This document shows positions 49,969-57,409 of a stretch of 57,536 nucleotides of DNA, piece by piece; the first letter of the stretch is position 1; every line of letters begins with the position of its first letter. Under the pieces are notes generated by a model that ran no database searches, was not told the origin of the DNA, and saw only the letters and a list, made by a program, of their open reading frames with translations. Source of the stretch: a virus; IMG/VR virus record IMGVR_UViG_3300035703_000110, positions 1 to 57,536 of that record. One strand, given 5' to 3'. A program made the position numbers and the translations under genes.

Positions 49969-50310
49969 TTACATATCTTCTTCAGCCAAGGCTTGTTCGC
50001 AGCCGTCATACAGCTTGTCCCAACCTTCGGCAGTCTTGATGTCCGCCAGCTTGTCGAAACCGGCTGCTTTGATGATGGCTTTGGCAGCGGGCACGCCCTT
50101 GTCAGCCTTCACCTTTTCGATGGCAGCTTTGGCTTCGGTTTCGGTGTGCTTGGCAACGTATTCGTCAGCCTTGGGAGCTTTCTCAGCCTTCGTGGTTTTT
50201 TCAGCCTTGGTGGTTGTGGCTGCAGGAGCTGCAGCGCCACCGGCCAGCAGGGCAGCGGTGTTTGCGTTCACGGCTGCAATCAGGTCTTCAATTTTTTGTT
50301 CCAAGCTCAT
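49969..50310 (-). CDS. Hypothetical helical protein, 113 aa
   Basis: From ATG 50310, with GGAG 6 nt upstream. An N-terminal coiled-coil helix (SLEQKIEDLIAAVNANTAALL) is followed by a Thr/Lys/Ala-rich linker and a C-terminal helical domain (AKAIIKAAGFDKLADIKTAEGW) that resembles the small C-terminal domains of several phage DNA proteins. First gene of the replication operon. Ends AEEDM. Confidence 0.72.
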   Translation of the reverse strand: MSLEQKIEDLIAAVNANTAALLAGGAAAPAATTTKAEKTTKAEKAPKADEYVAKHTETEAKAAIEKVKADKGVPAAKAIIKAAGFDKLADIKTAEGWDKLYDGCEQALAEEDM

Positions 50311-50407
50311 TTCAATCTCCATTGATACGCCCAAAATTTAAAGATGCAAGCAACGTGGGCTATCGCTACTCACAACAAACGATTGATTCGTCAGTGGTGC
50401 AAGTATA

Positions 50408-50441
50408 TCCACAATTTTTAGAAAATTAGAACAAATGTGGA
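50408..50441. promoter_or_regulatory. Palindromic operator candidate between divergent units
   Basis: TCCACA (50408-50413) and TGTGGA (50436-50441) are inverted, 22 nt apart, within an A/T-rich intergenic region between the replication operon and the HTH gene. The core ATTCCACA also appears in all four early promoter elements. A TAAAAT at 50443-50448 could be the rightward -10. Confidence 0.5.
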
Positions 50442-50473
50442 ATAAAATTTGTGCCATGACAAACGGAGCCTCT

Positions 50474-50770
50474 ATGCAATTCCCTAAATGGGCTGACAGT
50501 TCGGAACTGTCCAAACAACAAAGAGCCAGTGGACGACTAAAGTTCATCACATCCACCCTAGCTACTGAGCTGAGTCCCCGTGCGAGTATGCGGGCCTTGG
50601 CAGAGCAAGTGGGTCTTGAGCACTCGACTATAACCAAGTCGATCAAGCAGGGCTTTTTTTCCGAAAAATCAGCTATCACCATGACGTACCATCTAAAAAC
50701 TCAGTCGCCATGGCTGACCGTGGAAATGCTGACATCCCCCATGAGCATTCGTAAGACCCGCCGACCTTGA
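50474..50770 (+). CDS. Small HTH regulator
   Basis: 98 residues from ATG 50474, with ACGGAG 6 nt upstream. RASMRALAEQVGLEHSTITK is a helix-turn-helix segment of Cro/YdaS-like size. It faces the replication operon across an operator-like palindrome, so it is a candidate lifecycle or early/replication switch. It is too short for a CI repressor with a dimerisation or cleavage domain. A start at 50435 is possible but lacks the ribosome site. Confidence 0.75.
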   Translation: MQFPKWADSSELSKQQRASGRLKFITSTLATELSPRASMRALAEQVGLEHSTITKSIKQGFFSEKSAITMTYHLKTQSPWLTVEMLTSPMSIRKTRRP

Positions 50771-50786
50771 CAGCGTTCATGTGCGA

Positions 50787-50803
50787 GGTGGTGTTTGACC
50801 ACC
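50787..50803. promoter_or_regulatory. Hairpin or operator ahead of the primase gene
   Basis: GGTGGT-GTTTG-ACCACC is a perfect 6-bp inverted repeat followed by AAAAAAC, in the 108-nt gap before the primase-helicase. It might be a weak attenuator or operator. A nearby TTGACC could act as a -35. Evidence is limited to symmetry. Confidence 0.4.
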
Positions 50804-50878
50804 AAAAAACTTGAAAAACTGTAAATACAAGGGCGGTTAGATGACTTATTTTCAATTTAGAGCCATGGGGTCGGGCTC

Positions 50879-53431
50879 ATGAGCGGTCCATTTCAAACAA
50901 AAGGTCTTGCCTATATTGAGCAAGGCTATGCAATTGTGCCCATCCCACGCGGTAGCAAGGGTCCAACGCTGGATGACTGGCAAAGCGAGTACGCAAGCAC
51001 AGCCGAACGCCACGCAGAGTTAGTCGAAGACTACGGTAATTGCGGTATCGGCATCATTGCGAAGTTCAACCCGGCAATCGACATCGACACGCTTGATGAA
51101 GCGATGTCAGAGCACATGATTGAGTGGGTGCGTGACAACATCGCGGATGCACCGCTACGCTACGGCCAAGCACCCAAGGCTTTGATGCTGTTTACCTGCG
51201 CAACACCGTTTCGCAAAATCACGTCAGCCAAGTACATCCGTCCAGGTGGGTCGAAGAAAGGTGAGCGCGTTGAAATCTTGGGTAATGGTCAACAGTTTGT
51301 GGCTGACCACATCCACCCGGATACCAACAAGCCGTACTTCTGGCAGGATGATGAGGCAAGCCCGCTGACTGTCAACGCTATCGACCTGCACATGCTCACG
51401 CTGGATGAAGCGTTGGCCGTTTGCCGTGAGTTTGAACGTGTGGCCGAGCTGCGCGGGTGGGAGAAGGTAGCTAACGCCACAAATGCTCAGGGTGATGATG
51501 AAGACACACCCACGGCTGAAGACGCTTTGGGGCAGCTCGACCTACCCGAAGAAACCGAGGAAGAAATTGCACGCGTCAAATCCGCTCTTGAGGCCATGGA
51601 CCCCGAGGTGGAAGACTACTCGTATGAAGAATGGCGCAATGTCCTCTTTGCTCTCAAGTGGACCCAATGGTCATGTGCCGAGGAACTTGCACGCGAGTGG
51701 TCCGAGCGATCCGACAAATACGATGCAAAGAATTTCCGCACCGTTTGGAAAGGCGCACAGAAACGGCAACGTGGTCGTGAGCACACTCTTGCTACCGTCT
51801 TCCACATGGCAAAGTCTCGTGGTTGGGATGCCTCGCGCAAGCCTACCGAGGAAGACAAAACCGAGCTGCTTTACACCCTGTTGTCCGAAGCGGATGCGCT
51901 GTCCCAAATCGTGCGCCCTGGTCGTGCCCTGAAAGAGCTGTTGAAAAAGCTTGCCACGGCTGACCTTGACAACTTGGATGAGGCCGAGGTGCTGAAGGCC
52001 ATCAAGGCGTCTACCAAAGACTCCATTGCCGACCTGAAAAAAGCAGTCGGTCAGTTCAAAAAAGGTGGTGACGCGATCAGCCCGACACACGCCGGGTACG
52101 CCAAATCATTTTTAGCCAAGCTCGAAGAACGCAGCGATGTGGACCCGGTAGGCGTAGAGGGCATGATTTTTCACTACGTCAAGCGCAAAGGGGTGTGGGA
52201 CGGCCTGCAAGCCCCGGACGCGGCAAGTGTGAAGGTAGCCGATGAATTCGACGGTATGGAGCACTGTGAGCGCCGTAGTGACTACACGGCCATTGCAAAC
52301 CACGCCTACTCGATAGCTGCACAAGAGAATGAAGACTTTTTCAATGACGCACCCGTGGGCTTGGCTTGCCAAGGTCGCTTCTACTCGGTCAACGCCGAGG
52401 GTGAAATTGAACGTGAGCCCATTGGACCGCAGCACCGGCAACGCGTCTTGTCGCCAGTTCGTCCCATTGCTGGTGATAAGCCTCTTTTTGAGAAATTCTT
52501 GCACTCCACATTTGAGGGTGAAGGCGAACAAGACCAAATTGACTTGCTGCAAGAGGTCATTGGGGCCACGCTGGTAGGCACGATGGCCAAATATGAAAAG
52601 GTGGTGCTGTTTAAGGGTCCAGGCCGTGCAGGTAAGGGCACGCTCATGAAAATCATCGAAGCCATGATGCCCCCTGAATGGCGTAGCGCGATCAGCCCCT
52701 TCAAATGGGATAACGAATACTACTTGGCGAGTCTTGCCGGTAAGCGCTTGAACTTGGTGGGTGAGTTGACCGATGAGATTCCAATTCCTGCAGCCAACTT
52801 CAAGACCGTCACGGGCCGGGACATTCTGCAAGGTCGTCACCCTGCGGGCCGGCCGTTCAACTTCCGCAATCAAGCTGCGCACATTTTTAACTCAAACTAC
52901 TTTGTGCATACCAAGGATCACAGTGACGCGTTTTTCAGTCGCTGGATTCTCATGGAGTTCCGCAACAGCCGGATCGGATCAAATGAAATTGAAACCGACT
53001 TGGCAAAAAGGATCATCGACGGCGAGTTGTCGCAAATTATGGCGTGGGCGCTTCAAGGGGCCAAACGGCTGCAGGCCCGTGACCGCTTCCTAGATAACAG
53101 CGTGCAGGCCCGCATGTTGGCTCAGTGGTCACGTCGCACAAGCTCACTGACAGAATTTGTGTTGGACCCTGATTTCTGCATTTTGACCCGCGATAAAAAC
53201 GATCACGTCTTGCGTTCGGATTTTTACAAGAGCTACGCGCAGTGGTGCAAAGAGTCCAATCGTCACCCCATGGGCAAAATCAAGGCGTTCGATGAGCTGG
53301 AAAGTTCGACGTTCCGCCGCCTGGATATAACCGTTGGGACGGTAATTGGTAAAAACTTTGTTGTGCGTGGGATGCGTTTGAAGACAAGCGAATGGGACCA
53401 TTTAAGCCGAGAAGACGACCAAGAATTATGA
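50879..53431 (+). CDS. Bifunctional Prim-Pol / SF3 helicase (D5/P4-like)
   Basis: 850 residues. N-terminal Prim-Pol domain (1-~180): PRGSKGPTLDDWQ, AIDIDT with the acidic DxD pair, and VADHIHPDT. Middle part: primase C-terminal/D5-type helical regions. C-terminal SF3 helicase: Walker A FKGPGRAGKGTLMKI (~585), RLNLVGELTDEIPIP as Walker B-like, and AAHIFNSNYFVHTKDHSDAFFSRW (motif C/Arg finger). It should synthesise primers and unwind DNA at the origin. Ends EDDQEL. Iterons lie just downstream. Confidence 0.92.
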   Translation: MSGPFQTKGLAYIEQGYAIVPIPRGSKGPTLDDWQSEYASTAERHAELVEDYGNCGIGIIAKFNPAIDIDTLDEAMSEHMIEWVRDNIADAPLRYGQAPKALMLFTCATPFRKITSAKYIRPGGSKKGERVEILGNGQQFVADHIHPDTNKPYFWQDDEASPLTVNAIDLHMLTLDEALAVCREFERVAELRGWEKVANATNAQGDDEDTPTAEDALGQLDLPEETEEEIARVKSALEAMDPEVEDYSYEEWRNVLFALKWTQWSCAEELAREWSERSDKYDAKNFRTVWKGAQKRQRGREHTLATVFHMAKSRGWDASRKPTEEDKTELLYTLLSEADALSQIVRPGRALKELLKKLATADLDNLDEAEVLKAIKASTKDSIADLKKAVGQFKKGGDAISPTHAGYAKSFLAKLEERSDVDPVGVEGMIFHYVKRKGVWDGLQAPDAASVKVADEFDGMEHCERRSDYTAIANHAYSIAAQENEDFFNDAPVGLACQGRFYSVNAEGEIEREPIGPQHRQRVLSPVRPIAGDKPLFEKFLHSTFEGEGEQDQIDLLQEVIGATLVGTMAKYEKVVLFKGPGRAGKGTLMKIIEAMMPPEWRSAISPFKWDNEYYLASLAGKRLNLVGELTDEIPIPAANFKTVTGRDILQGRHPAGRPFNFRNQAAHIFNSNYFVHTKDHSDAFFSRWILMEFRNSRIGSNEIETDLAKRIIDGELSQIMAWALQGAKRLQARDRFLDNSVQARMLAQWSRRTSSLTEFVLDPDFCILTRDKNDHVLRSDFYKSYAQWCKESNRHPMGKIKAFDELESSTFRRLDITVGTVIGKNFVVRGMRLKTSEWDHLSREDDQEL

Positions 53432-53437
53432 AAAATG

Positions 53438-53458
53438 ACCCGCTTCGGCGGGTTTTTT
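53438..53458 (+). terminator. Intrinsic terminator after the primase-helicase
   Basis: ACCCGC-TTCG-GCGGGT followed by TTTTTAA, beginning 7 nt after the stop. A UUCG-capped stem; the same stem sequence follows the integrase. Confidence 0.9.
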
Positions 53459-53500
53459 AATGTCCGAGGGCTGTGGTGGTCACCCAAAAAAAATTGGGCT

Positions 53501-53890
53501 AGAGGTAAAGTTGGGGTCTGAGAGGTAAAGTTGCGCGGGGGGTGGGTCTATGGAAAATTTCAAGTTTCACAATTTCCATTTTGCATTTTTTCCCATAAGG
53601 GTATGCCCAGACAAGATTACCTCTCAGACCCCAACTTTACCTCTCAAGAGCCAAAATCGATCAAAAAAATTCATTTTTGGACACTTTTTGCCTGTTTTTG
53701 CCCATTTCTAGAGGTATTCCTAGAGGTAAAGTTGAAAAAAAATATACCCAACTCTGCCCTACATCGAGCACTTCTGGTGTCCATGGGTCCAAAACCAGAA
53801 AAATTTGCACACATAGAGGCATAGTTTGCCCGCGATGGTCGGTTTTCCCTGTTTTTCCGTCGCAACTTTACCTCTAAGAATACCTCTAGA
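53501..53890. repeat. Inverted iteron array, candidate replication origin
   Basis: AGAGGTAAAGTTG occurs at 53501, 53521 and 53722 on plus, and at 53632-53644 and 53863-53875 on minus. Variants are at 53612-53624 and 53879-53887 (minus) and 53710 (plus). They form two large inverted repeats: 53501-53528 with 53617-53644 (28/28) and 53707-53734 with 53863-53890 (27/28). Loops are A/T-rich. Iterons next to an SF3 Prim-Pol/helicase gene suggest an origin, as for P4. No convincing gene is seen in this stretch. Confidence 0.7.
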
Positions 53891-54095
53891 AACAGCCTTG
53901 GTGCCCTAAGTGGTTTGGAAAACTCGTTTTCGCCGGGGCTCTGCGCCCCCGCACACGTAAAAAGAGCCACAGAGGGACCCGACCACACTAGGCCCACCAT
54001 TAAAAAGTATCCTGAGCCCCCGCCACACCCCCGCCCATGGATCAAACAAAGCAAGGGTTACACATAAAACAATGTGCGCTTAGTCTATTAGATAG

Positions 54096-54168
54096 CCCCA
54101 CACCCCCACACCCCCACACCCCCACACCCCCACACCCCCACACCCCCACACCCCCACACCCCCACACC
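54096..54168. repeat. (CCCCACAC)n microsatellite, ~9 units
   Basis: A 73-bp run of an 8-bp C-rich unit in a noncoding gap. The minus strand is GGGG/GGGGG-TGTG repeated, able to form G-quadruplexes. The rest of 53432-54318 contains the iterons and terminators; no gene is seen. Confidence 0.95.
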
Positions 54169-54175
54169 TGGACGC

Positions 54176-54200
54176 AAAAAAGCCCGCACAGTGGCGGGCC
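54176..54200 (-). terminator. Distal terminator of leftward operon (second of two)
   Basis: Minus strand GCCCGC-CACTGT-GCGGGC followed by TTTTTT. It duplicates the hairpin at 54274 with a slightly different loop and acts as a backup terminator for the 56911-54319 genes, pointing toward the microsatellite and iterons. Confidence 0.82.
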
Positions 54201-54273
54201 ATGGGTAAGAGCGGATAACGCTTAGACTAAATAAGGCGCTGCAGAGTCAACCGCCTACAAATCGGGCACACGT

Positions 54274-54298
54274 AAAAAAGCCCGCACACTGGCGGGCC
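54274..54298 (-). terminator. Proximal terminator of leftward operon
   Basis: Minus strand GCCCGC-CAGTGT-GCGGGC with TTTTTT, about 20 nt after the stop at 54319. Strong Rho-independent signal. Confidence 0.85.
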
Positions 54299-54318
54299 GG
54301 GTTTCCTGGGTTGCGGGG

Positions 54319-54483
54319 TTACCCCTCATTGATGACAATGGACGCGATAAGCATAGCCCCCGCCACACAAGCAACAGCCCCGCCCGTGTCCCCCTTGGTG
54401 TAAATCCATGCCCCGTATATCAAGCCCGCCAAAAGCAGAGCAAGGGCAAACAGTCTCCGAATGATCCATTGCAAGGGCTTCAT
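54319..54483 (-). CDS. Small membrane protein, 54 aa
   Basis: ATG at 54483 overlaps the previous stop region; stop TAA at 54319. The product MKPLQWIIRRLFALALLLAG continues as two hydrophobic helices (LFALALLLAGLIYGAW; AVACVAGAMLIASIVI). It is a likely inner-membrane protein of unknown function at the end of its operon. The frame in the other register (to 54508) is His/Cys-rich and not protein-like. Confidence 0.62.
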   Translation of the reverse strand: MKPLQWIIRRLFALALLLAGLIYGAWIYTKGDTGGAVACVAGAMLIASIVINEG

Positions 54484-54782
54484 TTTTTACCCCCGAATTC
54501 CTGGACAATCAAGCGTTCACCCACGGCGGGCAATTTCCCGATATAGCACGTTCCCGAATTGGAATAGATGCGGCAATACACGCGCCGCCATTTGCCATTA
54601 AATTTAATCATGTGACGTGTGGGGATGCGCGATCCGTAACCGGTAGCGGTAAACGTGAGCCCTTGCAAATGGTGGGCCATGGGTGCATCTTTAACTTGGA
54701 CCGCCTGCGTCCAGCATGTATCAATTGCACCATTTGCGCGATGGTGCGAACCGTGAATAAAGAATTGTGTTTTTTCGGACAT
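54480..54782 (-). CDS. Conserved phage hypothetical protein, 100 aa
   Basis: The sequence MAHHLQGLTFTATGYGSRIP then TRHMIKFNGKWRRVYCRIYSNSGTCYIG matches a small protein I recall from many proteobacterial phages and prophages. Function is not established. It overlaps the membrane protein gene by 4 nt (ATGA). Confidence 0.8.
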   Translation of the reverse strand: MSEKTQFFIHGSHHRANGAIDTCWTQAVQVKDAPMAHHLQGLTFTATGYGSRIPTRHMIKFNGKWRRVYCRIYSNSGTCYIGKLPAVGERLIVQEFGGKK

Positions 54783-54784
54783 GA

Positions 54785-55300
54785 TTAAACCCCCGCGTTA
54801 GTTAAGAGTGACTCTACCGAATGCAAATTTAAATAAAACCATCCCCGATAAAATTCAGGGTTCAATTTGTATTTGTAGGGCTCACATGCGGCGGTTAGTT
54901 TGTCGCCTAGTGTCTCCCCTGTATCTTCGGGATCAAGGTTTTCTAATTCCTTTCGATCCCAAAAGCCTACCCCGTGCCCTTGAATGGTCAACCATAAATC
55001 ATGCCCAAAAGCGGCGGCGGGGCTTCCTGCGTCCTGGTGCGATCCGTAACCCTCAGAACCGCGCCCCATTGCCTCATCGAATAGCGCCCGATTGGTTTTA
55101 ATGAAGGCTTTACAGATGCGGCGGGCGTTTCGCTCTGTTTTCAGTGTCGCCCGTGGGTTTGTCCCTTCAGGCTTATCGGCCCACAGTGCGGCGGTTATGA
55201 AGTGAGCGGTAACCGTGTTTATTTGAGCCTCTAACCCGCACGGTTTGCCCGCTATGTCATAACCGCGAGCATCAAAAAAGGCTTGATTAAATTCAGTCAT
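54785..55300 (-). CDS. Conserved phage hypothetical protein, 171 aa
   Basis: Contains FIKTNRALFDEAMGRGSEGYGSHQDAGSPAAAFGHDLWLTIQGHGVGFWDR, a pattern common in accessory regions of phages. No enzyme motif identified. The stop is 2 nt before the next gene and its ATG overlaps the 55297 stop. Confidence 0.78.
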   Translation of the reverse strand: MTEFNQAFFDARGYDIAGKPCGLEAQINTVTAHFITAALWADKPEGTNPRATLKTERNARRICKAFIKTNRALFDEAMGRGSEGYGSHQDAGSPAAAFGHDLWLTIQGHGVGFWDRKELENLDPEDTGETLGDKLTAACEPYKYKLNPEFYRGWFYLNLHSVESLLTNAGV

Positions 55301-55875
55301 AGAACCCCCGCAAATTCACCGGCCAATTGTTCGCGGGCTTCACGGATAGCCGAAACTAACCCCGCAACCTCTCCGCGTAAAGCTTTAAAACATGGGTTAT
55401 GGCGCAGGGCTAAACATTCGCGCAATCGCTGCAGATTGGATTGTTCTTTGTCTTCAATGCGGCGGGCTTCGTTAAATTTAATATCATGCTCCCGCTGATC
55501 CTCTGCGAAGCTTTGCGCGTATCCATCCGCATAGCGTGCGCACTCATCCGCATCACTGAAGCAATCGGGCCACAATACACGCTCATCATTGTCGCCCCAA
55601 TAGTAACCGGCTAAAAATACACCCTCGGCAAATCCGGGGCGGGCGGGCAATTCGACCACAATGCCCCGTGCCTTTCCGCTGCCGTCCCGATAGGTTTCCC
55701 CGTCTTCATTAGTAAACCATCCAGTGTGCCCGATATTGCGGTTTATCTCATCGCAAAAGGTTTCGGGCAATAGCTGTCCGAAGTAATAAAACACGGGGTC
55801 ATTCCCATTTTTACCCGTATCGATGGTTGCACCGTTGCGGGCATGTTTGCGGATGGTCTGGATTGTGGTTTTCAT
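55297..55875 (-). CDS. Conserved phage hypothetical protein, 192 aa
   Basis: From ATG 55875 (MKTTIQTIRKHARNG). Segments PVFYYFGQLLPETFCDEI and GYYWGDNDERVLWPDCFSDADECARYADGYAQSFAE are recognisable as a phage family of unknown role. An acidic helical C-terminus follows. The longer frame to 55950 overlaps the upstream gene. Confidence 0.75.
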   Translation of the reverse strand: MKTTIQTIRKHARNGATIDTGKNGNDPVFYYFGQLLPETFCDEINRNIGHTGWFTNEDGETYRDGSGKARGIVVELPARPGFAEGVFLAGYYWGDNDERVLWPDCFSDADECARYADGYAQSFAEDQREHDIKFNEARRIEDKEQSNLQRLRECLALRHNPCFKALRGEVAGLVSAIREAREQLAGEFAGVL

Positions 55876-55894
55876 GTTTATTGGCTCCAAGTGT

Positions 55895-56230
55895 CTAGCG
55901 TGCAAAAAGGCGTTCGCGTTTTGCCCGAATGCGCATAGGGCAGGGGGCATTTTTTCGGTAATCTTCGCGGTTAGCTTTAACCTCTTTTAGAGTAACTCCC
56001 GCACAGAGACATTCCCACCCGTGCCCATAGTCCCCCTGCAGTTCCCAATAATCCGAGGTCAACCGCTGCCCACGGGGCCACGTCACCACGATGGCGGGCG
56101 CATAACCATCGTGATTTACTAGGGAACTTTTAACGCTCTCTAGTTGCTCTTGTAACGTGTTTGTATTCGTTATCGAGTAGAAAACAGTATCAATCAACTT
56201 GCCATCAAGGTGAACATTAAAGGCGTGCAT
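55895..56230 (-). CDS. Hypothetical protein, 111 aa
   Basis: 111 residues: an N-terminal beta strand (AFNVHLDGKLIDTVFYSI), a helix (LQEQLESVKSSLVNHDGY) and a WELQGDYGHGWECLCAGV segment. Co-transcribed with its neighbours. No function assigned. Confidence 0.72.
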   Translation of the reverse strand: MHAFNVHLDGKLIDTVFYSITNTNTLQEQLESVKSSLVNHDGYAPAIVVTWPRGQRLTSDYWELQGDYGHGWECLCAGVTLKEVKANREDYRKNAPCPMRIRAKRERLFAR

Positions 56231-56232
56231 TT

Positions 56233-56778
56233 TTAGTAATCCTGCAAAGCTGTTGAGAGTTGCAATTGAATTGCATGGGGGATAACGCGGTTCAATTTAT
56301 CGGCGTTTTTTTGGCACGCTGTATAAGTATCAAAAGCCTTGCGCGAGTCCGTGTCATATCCGAGGTCGTTACACCAAGACTCGAAAGACTGACCCACGGC
56401 AGACGCATCTAAAAGCAACGAATGCAAAACATTAGCAGCGCATGGCGCAACGGGTTTGCGCATTTCCTCAACCCGTGCCAAATATCGCTTACCCCACGAA
56501 GTAAGGCCTTTTTTATCGTTTTCGCTTAACCCTTGGAATTCGTAAGACGCGCGGATTTTTTGATCCTTTGTTGCGGGCGCACGGTGTCCAAAGCCTGTAT
56601 AAAAATCGAATTCTTCGGGTTTGTTTGGGCTGCGTGCGTTCGTAAATTCGCAACACCATTGATCCATGGAATGTGTGCCCCCGAATGCGTTTTTTTTGAC
56701 GCCACGGTTTACCGCGTTGTATGCAATTCCGGCATTCTTCAAAATTTCGGATACTGCGTTTTCAATTTCGATCGACAT
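56233..56778 (-). CDS. Conserved phage hypothetical protein, 181 aa
   Basis: 181 residues with FGGTHSMDQWCCEFTNARSPN and EEFDFYTGFGHRAPA, a pattern I associate with hypothetical proteins in proteobacterial phages. Mixed alpha/beta, no motif. It follows a 31-residue gene and precedes the 111-residue gene by 2 nt. Confidence 0.75.
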   Translation of the reverse strand: MSIEIENAVSEILKNAGIAYNAVNRGVKKNAFGGTHSMDQWCCEFTNARSPNKPEEFDFYTGFGHRAPATKDQKIRASYEFQGLSENDKKGLTSWGKRYLARVEEMRKPVAPCAANVLHSLLLDASAVGQSFESWCNDLGYDTDSRKAFDTYTACQKNADKLNRVIPHAIQLQLSTALQDY

Positions 56779-56815
56779 TTTTTAAATCCTTTGGAGTTAG
56801 TCTAAAAAAACCGGC

Positions 56816-56911
56816 TTACTTAAAAGCCTTTGCCCATGCACGGGCGGGGCCGTAACCGATAGCGCGCAAAGCGTTATAGAGTGCCAAGTTTTGAGCGGTA
56901 GAGTTTTTCAT
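56816..56911 (-). CDS. Very small protein, 31 aa
   Basis: ATG 56911, stop TAA at 56816: MKNSTAQNLALYNALRAIGY then GPARAWAKAFK. An amphipathic helix resembling tiny proteins found at this point in related accessory cassettes. It opens the leftward operon. Detection is by frame, position and composition only. Confidence 0.5.
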   Translation of the reverse strand: MKNSTAQNLALYNALRAIGYGPARAWAKAFK

Positions 56912-57409
56912 GGTGCGGGTTCTTTCGTTGCGTGTTGTTTCGTGATGGTTTGGATTCTCTCACACGTTTTTGCAGTGCGTGCAACTTTTTTTAGTTCTTT
57001 GCTAAAAATTGCTGTTTGCTATTAAAACTGTAGCAACAAACCGCGCACTGTAGCGGGCCAACGGCCACCCATGCAAATTTTTGCTATCAATTCTATAGCG
57101 CCTACACTGAATTTCAATTCTTTTTACGGGACGCGGGCCGCTACACACCTCTACCTCTTGTTACCAGGTGATCCAGCACCAGGTTGACCCCACCCACCAG
57201 GGCACGCCACCCCCTCATTTCAATAGCCCGTTTCCTTACTTCACCACTTTGGCCCGTTTCAAATTTTTTGAGAAAAACGTACCTCGGAAAAGTTGCAAAC
57301 AAAGCAACCCGACCACAGCTTGCCAGGTCAACAATCTCAGACTAACTCTAGCCAGGTCAGAAATCCATTCAAACGTACCTTCGCTGCCAGGTCTACACAA
57401 CAACCCGGT
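56912..57409. other. Noncoding divergent control region
   Basis: About 500 bp (660 with 1-164) between leftward and rightward genes. It holds A/T-rich DNA (56970-57110), five CCAGGT boxes (57164, 57179, 57323, 57352, 57387), TTGCTAT-type repeats and, at its right end, the 29-bp tandem repeats. A leftward promoter may include TTGCAC near 56980. The single open frame at 57168-57518 is a chance one. Likely early promoter and/or a second origin. Confidence 0.55.

Noticed and set aside
54093-54169. CRISPR array
   Set aside because: The short C-rich tandem units have no spacers. No repeat-spacer pattern was seen anywhere in the window.
53531-54225. Short plus and minus open frames in the iteron/microsatellite region
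   Set aside because: Low-complexity or iteron-derived translations without ribosome-binding sites.
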